Shown piece by piece: positions 7,801 through 16,108 of a DNA stretch of 64,000 bases (position 1 is its first letter; every line of letters starts with the position of its first letter). Origin of the DNA: Chitinophagaceae bacterium (lineage in GTDB: Bacteria; Bacteroidota; Bacteroidia; Chitinophagales; Chitinophagaceae); the NCBI GenBank assembly GCA_947447465.1, contig CANFKE010000022.1, positions 1 through 64,000 on the forward strand, given 5' to 3'. Under the pieces are notes generated by a model. That model had not been told where the DNA came from and searched no databases. It worked only from the letters and a program-made list of their open reading frames with translations. Both the position numbers and the translations under genes were made by a program.

Positions 7801-10512
7801 GACCCTGAATAGATAACTGCCGGGTACTGAAAGGTCAATGCCTGTAGCGCTTGCCTGTATTGTACCGTTGGCGGGTATTGCAGGTGTTGACATTGGGTTC
7901 CAAGGTCCGCTGTTAAGGCTATAGGAAATGGTGTAGTTGTTGGCGATCGCATTGCTGAGATTTCTTAACTGCACAGTAATGGTCTCGCTGTTGCTGAGTT
8001 GTGTATTTGTATGCATACGGCCACTTACAGGGCTGATAGCCTTCACTATCATCAGATCTCCATTAGAAACAGGGTCGAGGCAATTACCATTATTGGCAAC
8101 GGTAATAAGGGCTTTACTCCTGTAACCGGGAAGACCATTGATGATGGGTTTTACTGCCACGTATGACTTCTCAGTCAGAGACATACCGCTGAACGACCAT
8201 GTGGTATCGGTAGTAGTACCCGTTTGTTGCATATACAAGCCTTTCTTGGCAAATACCTGATAAGAGGTAGCGCCGGGTATGGGCGACCAATGCACGTTGA
8301 TATAGCCGGGACATTGGTTGGCAGCTGGTGATATCACCGGTTGTGTGTTGATGGCAAACCTGCCAGATGTCATGACCTCAGTAGTTCCGTTTTTAGTTAG
8401 TCTTACCAAGCAGTTACCTGAATTGATGCCTGAGGGCAGAAAGGAGCAATAACGGGATACAGCAGGTATGCTGTTGTTGATAGTAGTCCAGCTGCTGCCA
8501 TTGTCGGATGAGAATTCGGCAGCGAAGGTGTGTGTCCTGTCTGCTGTATTCCAGAATATGCGAATGGAATCCTGATTGCCCAATTGCTCTCCACCCAATG
8601 GGAAGGTGAGTGTGGTGCCATTGGCAATAAGGTCATAAGCCACAACATACCTTTGTGCCGGGAATGGTACATTGTATCCTTTTACTTTGATAGCGTATGT
8701 GCCGGCAGTAGGATTGTTGATGGTGACCTGTTCTACATTATTGATATGGTCTGCCCGTTCAACAGCATTGTTGTTTACATTGGCAGGAGATGGGTCGCAA
8801 ACAAGGGGTAGGTGTACGCCTGTTGTGGTGTTGCTAACACTAAGGTCAAGGTCATTGACCAGTTGTGTAGCAGAAGCGGTACTGGCAGGTACATCATGCC
8901 AACACAGCATTACTTTGAGTTGTGCGGTATTGTTGGGTATCGTAATGTTAACTGTTTGGGAGTCGCCATTATTGATGGTGTCAATGTAGTACCTGCTATT
9001 GTCTATGAGTTGTAAAGATCTGGAGACATCCACAGCTCCAAAACCATAACTGTAATCTGGTCCCGGGTTGCCAAGGTCTAGTGTGCCGTTAAGCAGCAAG
9101 GTCTTTAACAGATCGGCACGAGGAGTAATGCCGCCATGCAGATGCTTGTAATGTTGCGTGAGCACTGCAAGCGCTCCAGTAGCCTGCGGTGCAGCCATAC
9201 TGGTTCCTGCCGCCCATTCATATTCATCAACTCCGATAGTGGAGTATGCTCCCAACCCGATAGCGATAGTCTCCGGTTTCATGCGGCCGTCTTTTGTTGG
9301 TCCGCGAGATTCATCTGAGGCCTGGCCCAGGTAGTCGGTCATACTGCCTACTACCAGATTGTTCTTGGCCGGTTGATAGCCTCCTCCTACGGTTGCAAAA
9401 CCCGTAGGGTAAGGAGTGCATGACATCCATCCGTCATTGCCTGAAGCAAAAACATGCAATACATCGGGATATTGAACAGCAATGGTATCCAGAAAACGGG
9501 AGTACCCGTCATAGGTGCCCGAATAGTCGCAGTCACCAAGCAGGACGCCATAGGAGTTGTTGGTAAGTGTCATGTTATAATCGTGATACATTGGGCCGGT
9601 GGCTGGTATCACCTGGTCGTAAAGGTAGTCGAGCAGCAAAGCGTGAGGTGCCATACCCTCAGCCATCGGATCAACTATCGCGGCGCCGCCTACAATGCCG
9701 TTTACGTGAGAACCATGAGCACGCATAGGAGCTGGGTTGAAATTGGTTATCCGCTCTTTGATATCTACATGGTAAATACCTGAAGCATTGTCGCCCACAC
9801 CTACGGTCACGCTATCGCCCATAAGGTTGTAACCACCTACACTCAATGGTGATATAGATACATTGCCTTTGATAGCAGGTCTGCTTTGCAGATCGAAAGG
9901 TACCATTGCGGTCACAGGGCTTATGTTCTGCACGCCATACCAGGCAGCTAATCCGCGTACCTTTTCAGCTGCAATGACTAGCTTGTAAGTACCATAAGAT
10001 TCCATATTACTATGGTTGATCTGTGCTCCCATGGCAGTAATAAATTGTTGTATAGCAGCTTTATTAACGCCGGGGTAGAAGGAAACCAGTATTTCCAGAT
10101 TGCCTTTTGTCTCGCTCACCTTTCTCCAGACATACTTGTCGGCTTTCCATTGAGGTTGTATAGTAGTAACGTTATAAAAAGAATGCAGGAGATCGCTGTT
10201 ATGAGCAGCAGTTGGTTGTACAAATGCAGCGTAAGTATTTTCAGGTAAATAGTCTAAAAGAACTATACCCTGATCTCTGAGGTCATGCTTTTGCTGCTCA
10301 GTAGGAAGTGAATTGAAATGAATGAGCGCCAGTATCGGGTCTTTCAATGAGATCGCGCTTACGCTGTCCAGCCATTTTGCTGCATTGTTGGGAACGACTA
10401 TTGTTTCATTCCTCAACCTGATCTCATGTTGCTTATTTTGGCCTGAAGCATTAACAAAAAGTAACAATAATGCAATTGATAGAGCCGCCGATCTATGTAT
10501 ATAACTGAGCAT
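4888..10512 (-). CDS. Giant secreted S8 (subtilisin) protease with T9SS type A sorting domain
   Basis: The 1874-residue precursor starts with a signal peptide (hydrophobic core 8-20, likely cleavage after NASG). Residues 30-210 look like a propeptide. The catalytic triad of the S8 domain is visible: Asp241 in VGVGDNASG, His266 in AHGSHVNGIVGG and Ser438 in AGTSMAAPQATG, with oxyanion Asn near 319 (TNNSYG). After it come a P-domain-like beta segment, fibronectin-III-like modules, CARDB-like repeats and two MAM/jelly-roll-like domains (FENMGK..., FESSDGG...). The C-terminus (YPNPTTDG ... LPKGIYLLRTEVG ... KVVFE) is a type A T9SS sorting signal. It is therefore exported to the cell surface or medium, probably to degrade protein. 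No clear TAnnTTTG box precedes it. Length and domain number are far above a plain subtilisin. Confidence 0.95.
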   Translation of the reverse strand: MLSYIHRSAALSIALLLLFVNASGQNKQHEIRLRNETIVVPNNAAKWLDSVSAISLKDPILALIHFNSLPTEQQKHDLRDQGIVLLDYLPENTYAAFVQPTAAHNSDLLHSFYNVTTIQPQWKADKYVWRKVSETKGNLEILVSFYPGVNKAAIQQFITAMGAQINHSNMESYGTYKLVIAAEKVRGLAAWYGVQNISPVTAMVPFDLQSRPAIKGNVSISPLSVGGYNLMGDSVTVGVGDNASGIYHVDIKERITNFNPAPMRAHGSHVNGIVGGAAIVDPMAEGMAPHALLLDYLYDQVIPATGPMYHDYNMTLTNNSYGVLLGDCDYSGTYDGYSRFLDTIAVQYPDVLHVFASGNDGWMSCTPYPTGFATVGGGYQPAKNNLVVGSMTDYLGQASDESRGPTKDGRMKPETIAIGLGAYSTIGVDEYEWAAGTSMAAPQATGALAVLTQHYKHLHGGITPRADLLKTLLLNGTLDLGNPGPDYSYGFGAVDVSRSLQLIDNSRYYIDTINNGDSQTVNITIPNNTAQLKVMLCWHDVPASTASATQLVNDLDLSVSNTTTGVHLPLVCDPSPANVNNNAVERADHINNVEQVTINNPTAGTYAIKVKGYNVPFPAQRYVVAYDLIANGTTLTFPLGGEQLGNQDSIRIFWNTADRTHTFAAEFSSDNGSSWTTINNSIPAVSRYCSFLPSGINSGNCLVRLTKNGTTEVMTSGRFAINTQPVISPAANQCPGYINVHWSPIPGATSYQVFAKKGLYMQQTGTTTDTTWSFSGMSLTEKSYVAVKPIINGLPGYRSKALITVANNGNCLDPVSNGDLMIVKAISPVSGRMHTNTQLSNSETITVQLRNLSNAIANNYTISYSLNSGPWNPMSTPAIPANGTIQASATGIDLSVPGSYLFRVAIQNLAMTDPQHGNDTLVFTVNNIPNDTLTLPFTDDFENMGKMAITGHDSLGISPNGHWDFSTGDSAGRVRSFVNEDITISGTRSISLDEDRSVSSGSNNLFTGTFNLSNYDTGTTEVRMDFDYVLHGTPKSAAGNVVTVRANDAATWLPRFIYNLNAYPGFPNKAISLSLTDAARNEHMNFSGSMQVSFGQNDTSLIGAANFGNGITIDNVKLYTVTNDAQMLSVVNPLPTNCGVSAAQPLTVQVHNGVNYTLYNVQLFYRADGGTIFTGILDSVTAKNTVQYTFPQLLNMPAGSSHTADIWLSLAGDTYQPNDSIIHYKYRNNPVITSYPYLENFESSDGGYYTDGINNSWQFGTPSSANINKAASGNKAWKTNLAGKYNNLEQSYLYSPCFDISGLNAPMLSFSAALDIENCGNVLCDKAYIEYTYNGVTWIKLGNTGNGTNWYDPNFNAWTRNGFTRWHVASIPIPKPVGGGTIINFRFALQSDPGATFEGFAVDDIHIFDRANGIFPAANTTLVTHDLSGNTWTDYLLNNELLASVNPIGQATGNTAVTLYQQATITNPSATQYVMPRSYTISSAQELSDSIGVQLYLLDSELNIVLADTTCLSCTRPQDAYRIGITQFNSTEHPSTENNILTDDSAGIFSFIPYRSVQWVPYDKGYYARFKTRSTSELWLNDGGPTGNFATGNDYLNFAAYRSGLVALLFWTSSIDTSLFKYTLERSLDGIAFSTVYETTALHQQQGIYRKADDISTLTGADIYYRLRWTMTGSSTVYYSPIRKLTATDSVNDIVNLDAHMIREDAALVNWTSYIDGVVNQYTLERAINSGAFVTIQTIPTLRHYGQYYDHTDLPSGVKAGDLVHYRLTATFDDGNNMIFPVRTVEWTAANSVSNVYPNPTTDGLLNIVWHAAAGTKMNVTLLDMTGKSVVATSVQSGQWLNQTQLQAPRLPKGIYLLRTEVGDNRYTTKVVFE

Positions 10513-10668
10513 ATTCGTCTGTATTAAATCCCGGAAGAGGGTCTTAAGGGTGTTTATCGTGTTTTCTTACATGTAATTTACTGCAAAAAAACGGATTGAT
10601 AGTTTGGGTATCAATGTTCTGTCTCATTAAATATCATCCGGGGACTTATTAGGGGTGTACATAACGCA

Positions 10669-10676
10669 TAGCTTTG
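10669..10676 (+). promoter_or_regulatory. -7 box (TAGCTTTG) for stress protein gene
   Basis: Exact TAnnTTTG match. It predicts a leader of about 60 bases before the ATG at 10745. Confidence 0.38.
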
Positions 10677-10744
10677 TTCTGATAATGGAGTAAATAGTGC
10701 TGCAGACGGTATGGTATTTATATGTGTTCCTTAAAACTTATAGT

Positions 10745-11239
10745 ATGAACTCGGTAATAGGAATATACGAAGATCATGATGCGGCATTGTCTGCAATAGC
10801 TCAGCTGCATGATAAAGGGTACCCGGTGGCACAGATGACCATAATGGGATTGACGGAAACCGAAGTGGTAGATAATGAGCTGCATGTGATGCAGAAGAAC
10901 CCCATTAAGGTAGCCGGACTGGGTACAGGTGTGGCTTTAGGAACCACAGTAGGTATACTTACCGGAGTCGGCTTGTTTGCTATACCCGGATTGGGAGTGC
11001 TGTTTGGGGCAGGAGCACTGGTTGGTGCGATCGCTGGGTTTGATTTCGGACTTATAGGTGGCGGTATCGCATCGGTACTGGCTTCAGTGGGAGTAAAAGA
11101 TGAGATCGCTGAAAAGTATGATACATTGCTGAAAGCAGGTAAGTTTCTTGTTGTAGCTAACGGATCGAAGGAAGAGGTGGCCAATGCAAAGAAACACTTA
11201 CATGAACACAATAGCAGCAGCGAGTTGAACGTATATTGA
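10745..11239 (+). CDS. General-stress-protein-17M-like (YflT-type) protein with glycine-rich membrane segment
   Basis: This 164-residue protein has an N-terminal alpha/beta segment (MNSVIGIYEDHDAALSAIAQLHDKGYPVAQMTIMGL) like the heat-induced stress protein YflT domain, and a long Gly/Ala-rich hydrophobic stretch (about 57-110, GTGVALGTTVGILTGVGLFA...) that could form two membrane hairpins. The YflT-like fold resumes afterwards (VKDEIAEKYDTLLKAGKFLVVANGSKEEVANAKKHL). Homologues are often annotated as general stress protein; the molecular role is unknown. I chose the ATG at 10745 because the fold begins there. An upstream in-frame start at 10697 would add 16 residues with no similarity. It is a single gene with its own promoter box. 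Confidence 0.8.
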   Translation: MNSVIGIYEDHDAALSAIAQLHDKGYPVAQMTIMGLTETEVVDNELHVMQKNPIKVAGLGTGVALGTTVGILTGVGLFAIPGLGVLFGAGALVGAIAGFDFGLIGGGIASVLASVGVKDEIAEKYDTLLKAGKFLVVANGSKEEVANAKKHLHEHNSSSELNVY

Positions 11240-11320
11240 TATAGCAGCCATATTCACTTTTAATCATGCAATAGGGCAATATTTCTACAACTTTACTAAT
11301 ATTGCGGCAAGCAATTATTT

Positions 11321-11917
11321 ATGAGTTGGATACAACACCCTGTAGTACTGGAAGGAGAGCGAGTAAAGTTAGTTCCTTTAGATTCGGATCATTTTGATGC
11401 ACTTCTGAAAATAGGAGGGCAGGAAAAGATATGGGAGCATATATCAATAAACGGGGCAGATGAACAAGTACTCATCACCCACTTAAGAAGTGCTTTACTG
11501 AAAAGGGCTACAGGAGAGCAATATCCATTCACTGTTATTGATAAAATGCAGGGGAAGATTATTGGTAGTACGCTGTTTCATAACATATTTCAGCAGCATC
11601 ATAAATTAGAAATCGGTTGGACGTGGTACGATCCGTCGTACTGGCGTACCGGTTATAACAGGGAATGCAAACTCTTATTGCTTACCTATGCCTTTGAAGC
11701 ATTAAAAGCGGTAAGGGTGCAGTTGGTCACCGATGCTACTAATTTCAGGAGCAGGACTGCTATTGAAGGTATAGGGGCAACCTTTGAAGGGGAGTTGCGG
11801 AAAGAGCGAATAAGAGCCAATGGCGCATATAGAAATACCGCTATGTATAGCATTATTGATGATGAATGGCCAAAGGTCAAGAAGAAATTAGAACAAAAGA
11901 TCGCAGCATTCAGATGA
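11321..11917 (+). CDS. GNAT family acetyltransferase (RimJ/RimL type)
   Basis: This 198-residue cytosolic N-acetyltransferase has the usual opening (VVLEGERVKLVPLDSDHFDALLKI). A beta strand with IIGSTLFHNI and KLEIGWTWYDPSYWRTGYNRECKLLLLTYAFE corresponds to motif A of RimJ/L-type GNATs, where acetyl-CoA binds. NFRSRTAIEGIGATFEGELRKERI is the typical C-terminal strand-helix. The substrate (ribosomal protein, small amine or antibiotic) cannot be told. It converges on the TPR gene with only five bases between the stops, so the two transcripts overlap at their 3' ends. Confidence 0.88.
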   Translation: MSWIQHPVVLEGERVKLVPLDSDHFDALLKIGGQEKIWEHISINGADEQVLITHLRSALLKRATGEQYPFTVIDKMQGKIIGSTLFHNIFQQHHKLEIGWTWYDPSYWRTGYNRECKLLLLTYAFEALKAVRVQLVTDATNFRSRTAIEGIGATFEGELRKERIRANGAYRNTAMYSIIDDEWPKVKKKLEQKIAAFR

Positions 11918-11922
11918 TACGA

Positions 11923-14019
11923 TCATATTTCCTTCCTGAAAAAGCGATACATGATTGATGCTACCATGAACAAGTAAAGTAGCAGCCTTAACAGGTCTGA
12001 AATATTATTTTTTCGTGCCTTTAATGCTTCCAGATTTTGTTTGGGATAGTTATTATTCGGATCTACTTCAATAGCTTTTTCATACATCACTTTTGCCTTG
12101 TTTTTATCATTCAGATGCATGTGCAGCAGATAACCATAGTCATATAAGACGTTGGCGTTTTCGGGATTCAGCGCAATCGCTTTTTCGAAATATTCAGCAG
12201 CCAATTCGTGTTGTCCGAAATGGTTTGTAAGCAGGTTAGCTAAATTGTAAAATCCGAAAGAGTACTCAGGATCTGCAACTATAGCGTTCTCAAAATGAGT
12301 GCGCGCGGCATTATAGTTTTTATAGTGATGGGTCTCCATTATTCCCAGATAATTATGGCTTCCGGCATGTTGAGGGTTGATCTCAATTGCTTGCTCGTAA
12401 TTTCGTCTGGCTTCATCAAAGTCTTTTAGTCTATACTGCAGTAATAAGGCATATTCAAAGTAGCTGAATTCATTATCGGGCCTTAATTCTATAGCACGCA
12501 AAAAATGTTCCTTTGATCGCTCGAAATCATTAAAATGGTCGTCAAGCAGATTGGCCAGATTATTATGCGCTATTGCATCGAATGGATTGACTTCTATTGC
12601 TTTTTCATAATTGTATCTTGCAGCTTGTGGGTCTCCCAGATGTTCGGCAAGCAGCAGACCAAGATTATTGTACGACCCGGAGAACATTGGTTCTACTTCT
12701 ATTGCTTTTTGGTAATAGAATCTGGACTGTTCATAATCATTATAGAAATTCTTTTCTAGGTTTCCCAAATTGAAATAAGGCCAATGAATTGCCGGAGCAA
12801 CTTCTATAGCTTTGAGATAATAGGTGCGTGCTCCGTCATAGTCTTTGAACTTATCGACCAGCAATACAGCCATGTCATTGTAAGTGTCTCCGTTATTGGG
12901 ATTGGCTGCTATCGATCTTTCCAGTGCATCCTTTGCACCTTCATGATCGTTAAAATGGTCTTCAAATAATTCAGCAAGATTGGTATAAGCATGACTAAGG
13001 GTCGGGTCGATATCTGTAGCTAACTGGTAATGATGTTTAGCTAATTCATAATCCTTCATCCTGTCGTTCAGCATATTAGCCAGATGATAATGGCCTTCAG
13101 CATAAAACGGATCTATCTCGAACGCCTTTTCGTAGTAGGTTCTGGCAGCAGTAAGATCATTCAATTCTACTTCGCACAGCAGGGCCAGGTATTTGTAAGC
13201 TCTCAGATAGGTAGGCTCCAGAGCAATGGTCTTTTCATAACAATCTCTGGCGCTTAGGTGGTCTTTGAGTCTGAAATCATATAACAAGGCCAGATTGAAC
13301 CATCCACCCGCAAGGTTTGGCGCTATATCTGTTACTTTTATCAGATGGTGCTTCGCTCCTTCAAAATCACCGAGGTGATCTTCGAGTAAAAATGACAGAT
13401 TGCTATGGTACTCCGGCTCATCTTCTTTGATGTTGATAGCTTGTTCGAACATGCTTTTGGCTTGTTCGGGATCTGCAAGATGTCTGTATAGCATCAATCC
13501 GAAACTGTTATAAAAGTCAGGATCGTTTGGGTTAATATCAATGGCCAACAGGTAATGCTGACGTGCCTTTTCATATTCACCTGTATGATCGTGGAGCATA
13601 TTGGCATAGAAATAGTGTGTTACACTATCATAAGGGTCAGCATCTATTGCCTTTTCAAAATAGATCGCAGCCTGTGTATAGTCGGCATAGCGATCTTCAT
13701 AGAGATTAGCAAGATTGTAGTAGCCAAAGGCATCGTTAGGATCGTGGGCAATAGCTTGTTCAAAGTAAGCTTTTGCAGCATCGTAGTTGTTAAAGTGCCT
13801 ATCCATGAGCAACCCCAGATCGTTATAGGCATGAGTAGGCTTATCAGGACTTTTGGTAAGACCTATTTCATAGTGTTGCCTGGCGAGTTCATAATCTCCA
13901 AAATGCGATTTCAGCAAATTGGCCAGATCGAAATGAGCGTCAGCATCATCCGGGTTTGTTAGTATCTGTCGTTCATAACTCTCCCTTTCTAATTGGTATT
14001 CCCAATCTTGTTTTTCCAT
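11923..14019 (-). CDS. 18-repeat TPR protein with C-terminal membrane anchor
   Basis: The 698-residue protein is built almost entirely of 18 consecutive tetratricopeptide repeats (about residues 18-650) and ends in one hydrophobic helix (LLRLLLYLFMVASIMYRFF) with a positive tail, so it is tail-anchored with the repeats probably in the cytosol. Each repeat is 35 residues, one more than the canonical 34. The extra residue sits in the loop between helices A and B, where D-H/R-F/L-x-D/N recurs. There is no signal peptide. Such arrays bind protein partners; the partner is unknown. I chose the ATG at 14019 over an upstream GTG because a TATTTTTG box (14031-14038) lies just before it. Confidence 0.92.
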   Translation of the reverse strand: MEKQDWEYQLERESYERQILTNPDDADAHFDLANLLKSHFGDYELARQHYEIGLTKSPDKPTHAYNDLGLLMDRHFNNYDAAKAYFEQAIAHDPNDAFGYYNLANLYEDRYADYTQAAIYFEKAIDADPYDSVTHYFYANMLHDHTGEYEKARQHYLLAIDINPNDPDFYNSFGLMLYRHLADPEQAKSMFEQAINIKEDEPEYHSNLSFLLEDHLGDFEGAKHHLIKVTDIAPNLAGGWFNLALLYDFRLKDHLSARDCYEKTIALEPTYLRAYKYLALLCEVELNDLTAARTYYEKAFEIDPFYAEGHYHLANMLNDRMKDYELAKHHYQLATDIDPTLSHAYTNLAELFEDHFNDHEGAKDALERSIAANPNNGDTYNDMAVLLVDKFKDYDGARTYYLKAIEVAPAIHWPYFNLGNLEKNFYNDYEQSRFYYQKAIEVEPMFSGSYNNLGLLLAEHLGDPQAARYNYEKAIEVNPFDAIAHNNLANLLDDHFNDFERSKEHFLRAIELRPDNEFSYFEYALLLQYRLKDFDEARRNYEQAIEINPQHAGSHNYLGIMETHHYKNYNAARTHFENAIVADPEYSFGFYNLANLLTNHFGQHELAAEYFEKAIALNPENANVLYDYGYLLHMHLNDKNKAKVMYEKAIEVDPNNNYPKQNLEALKARKNNISDLLRLLLYLFMVASIMYRFFRKEI

Positions 14020-14030
14020 ACTCAGCACTG

Positions 14031-14038
14031 CAAAAATA
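14031..14038 (-). promoter_or_regulatory. -7 box (TATTTTTG) for TPR gene
   Basis: Exact TAnnTTTG on the minus strand, 11 bases before the ATG. This supports the downstream start over the GTG at 14028. Confidence 0.4.
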
Positions 14039-14164
14039 TTATAAGATAACCAATTTCGTGTGGTCGATGATTTTTGCCATTTGAATTATTTTAAATTAAT
14101 ATTTGTAGATAATTGGCTGTCAAATGATGATATTGGTATTTTTGGCAATTGTATCTATCTATAG

Positions 14165-14172
14165 TATATTTG
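14165..14172 (+). promoter_or_regulatory. -7 box (TATATTTG) for PAS protein gene
   Basis: Exact TAnnTTTG match, 18 bases before the ATG at 14191. It argues against the longer frame that opens at 14149. Confidence 0.4.
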
Positions 14173-14190
14173 AAATATACCATTCTATTC

Positions 14191-15165
14191 ATGAGGGAGC
14201 TGGGGTACAAGGAAATACAATCAACACTTGATGGCATTGCCGACGCAATTGTGATACTTGACCGTAAATGGCATTTAGAATGGTATAATCATGCATTTCT
14301 ACAAATAGTTGATATTACCGAAATAGAAAAAAGTGGACATAACTTCATCAAAATATCTCAAAAAGTAGAGGGGCTGAATATTGCTGATCTAATTAGTACC
14401 GATGATGAATCGGGTAAAAGACAAGAGCTGGTCATTCATTTATCACGTTCCCAGAAGTGGTATTCACTAGATGTCTATTGTCAAGAGAGTTATATCACCA
14501 TAGTTTTTCATGATATAACTCATAGTAAACAAAGCCATGATAGTGTACTAATAGACGAGCAGAATCTGCGAATATTAATGGATATCATTGATCAGCCTGT
14601 ATGGTTAGTTGACCGGGACTGCAGGATATTGCTCTGTAATGAGGCGTTCAAAAAGTGGATATCCTATTTTCTGGGATCATCGTTAAGTAAAGGAGACAAT
14701 TTGCTTGATCCTCAACTTAGTGAGGTATATCTGAATAAGTTTAAAATGTGCTATGAATTAGCCCTCAGCGGGAAGACATTCAGCACTGTAGAGGATATGA
14801 TAGTAGGGGGGGAAATGAAATTTTCGACCATCAGTTTCAATCCTGTACTGGATAAGGATGGGATATTAACAGGCATAAGTTGTCGAGCATCGGATATTAC
14901 CGATCAGCGGAAGAGTCTAACTCATCTTGATGCCCAGACCCAATTACTAATGGAAATCGCTAATATACAAAGTCATAAAGTACGTGGTCCTGTAGCGACA
15001 TTACTTGGGTTGGTCAAAGTATTCGACTATGAAGATCCTACTAATCCTGACAATAAAGAAGTAGTACATGGTATTGCGTCTGTAACTGAATCGCTTGATG
15101 AAATAGTAAGAGATGTGATCCGCAATATCAACAAACTCAACAAACGCACTAAAAAAATGAGATGA
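14191..15165 (+). CDS. Double-PAS sensor with histidine-kinase dimerisation helix but no ATPase domain
   Basis: The 324-residue cytosolic protein has two PAS folds (about 6-110, with SKQSHDSVLIDEQ as linker, and 125-245 ending in GISCRASDITDQRKS). A helical hairpin follows (IQSHKVRGPVATLLGLVKVF ... VTESLDEIVRDVIRNIN) that matches the DHp (HisKA) dimerisation domain, with the His of SHKVRGP in the H-box position. The HATPase domain that should follow is absent: the frame stops and a perfect terminator palindrome lies 21 bases later, with no sign of a frameshift. It may be phosphorylated by a partner kinase, or act only as a dimeric sensor. A -7 box precedes the chosen ATG. Confidence 0.88.
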   Translation: MRELGYKEIQSTLDGIADAIVILDRKWHLEWYNHAFLQIVDITEIEKSGHNFIKISQKVEGLNIADLISTDDESGKRQELVIHLSRSQKWYSLDVYCQESYITIVFHDITHSKQSHDSVLIDEQNLRILMDIIDQPVWLVDRDCRILLCNEAFKKWISYFLGSSLSKGDNLLDPQLSEVYLNKFKMCYELALSGKTFSTVEDMIVGGEMKFSTISFNPVLDKDGILTGISCRASDITDQRKSLTHLDAQTQLLMEIANIQSHKVRGPVATLLGLVKVFDYEDPTNPDNKEVVHGIASVTESLDEIVRDVIRNINKLNKRTKKMR

Positions 15166-15186
15166 GACCAATGTTAATAGGTCAAC

Positions 15187-15220
15187 AAAAAAGCCTCCGA
15201 GATATCTCGGAGGCTTTTTT
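15187..15220. terminator. Bidirectional terminator (34-base perfect palindrome)
   Basis: AAAAAAGCCTCCGAGA is followed directly by its complement, giving a perfect palindrome with A-run and T-run on either side. It serves both the PAS gene (plus) and the Bax-inhibitor gene (minus), which converge here. Confidence 0.92.
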
Positions 15221-15235
15221 GTCTAGTTCAGTATA

Positions 15236-15994
15236 TTATTTTCTTCTTCCGAATAATCTAAGCATCATAAGGAAAAGGTTAATGAAATCGAGGTAAAGAT
15301 TGAGTGCGCCCATGATGGCCAGTTTCTTTGTGTCGCCGGCTGATACATCGCCAAATTCAACACCTGCGCCAATACGTTTGAGTTTTTGTACATCGTATGC
15401 TGTAAGTCCCAGAAATACAGCCACACCAACGAAGCTAATGATGTAATACAGCATTTCGCTTTGCATGAACCAGTTGATCATGCTGGCAATGATAATACCC
15501 ACCAGACCCATGGTCATAAATGAACCAAAAGAAGTAAGGTCTTTTTCGGTAGTGTAGCCCATAACTGCCATAACCCCAAACATAACCGATGATGAAGCGA
15601 AACAAGTAATAAGGGATGCCGACGTGTATGTAAGAAACAAAGTACTTAAGCTCATGCCCATACATGCTGCGAACAATACAAGTAACATAGTAAGTGCAGT
15701 AGAAGACAAACGGTTAAAGCCATAAGACATCACCAAAACAAAAGCGAGTGGAGACAGCCCAACGATCATACCCAAACCGGTAAGACGTGGTCCCTGAGTA
15801 GTCATTGAATAAAGAAGGCTCATCAGTTGCTCATTCATTGAAAAGGCAAAAGATAACAGAGTAGATACACCAAGTGCTATGAACATCCATAAAAACACAC
15901 TTGCCATAAACTTCTTGGAGATAGCACCTGCAGGAATCTGCTTGCTCTCTAATACTGTGTAGTTTGAAAACGGTTGATAATTACTGTTGTCCAT
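15236..15994 (-). CDS. Bax inhibitor-1 / YccA family membrane protein
   Basis: The 252-residue inner-membrane protein has about seven hydrophobic helices. Family marks include the N-terminal YTVLESKQ region, FMASVFLWMFIALGVSTLLSF, a central GLSPLAFVLVMSYG, YTSASLITCFASSSVMFGVMAVMGYTT, and the C-terminal GLTAYDVQKLKRIG followed by ALNLYLDFINLFLMMLRLFG. Members of the family (BI-1, YccA, YetJ) are pH-sensitive calcium-leak channels or protease modulators. The exact role here is not determined. It is a single gene ending at the shared terminator; codons and length are ordinary. Confidence 0.93.
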   Translation of the reverse strand: MDNSNYQPFSNYTVLESKQIPAGAISKKFMASVFLWMFIALGVSTLLSFAFSMNEQLMSLLYSMTTQGPRLTGLGMIVGLSPLAFVLVMSYGFNRLSSTALTMLLVLFAACMGMSLSTLFLTYTSASLITCFASSSVMFGVMAVMGYTTEKDLTSFGSFMTMGLVGIIIASMINWFMQSEMLYYIISFVGVAVFLGLTAYDVQKLKRIGAGVEFGDVSAGDTKKLAIMGALNLYLDFINLFLMMLRLFGRRK

Positions 15995-16108
15995 GATAAA
16001 ATTAATGTACTGTAAAATTAAACAAACTGTGAATGATAAAGAACTAATGATGTGGTGAAAGTCATGCTTTTAACTAAGTATTATACCAAAAGTTAAGGAA
16101 GCTGGGCA

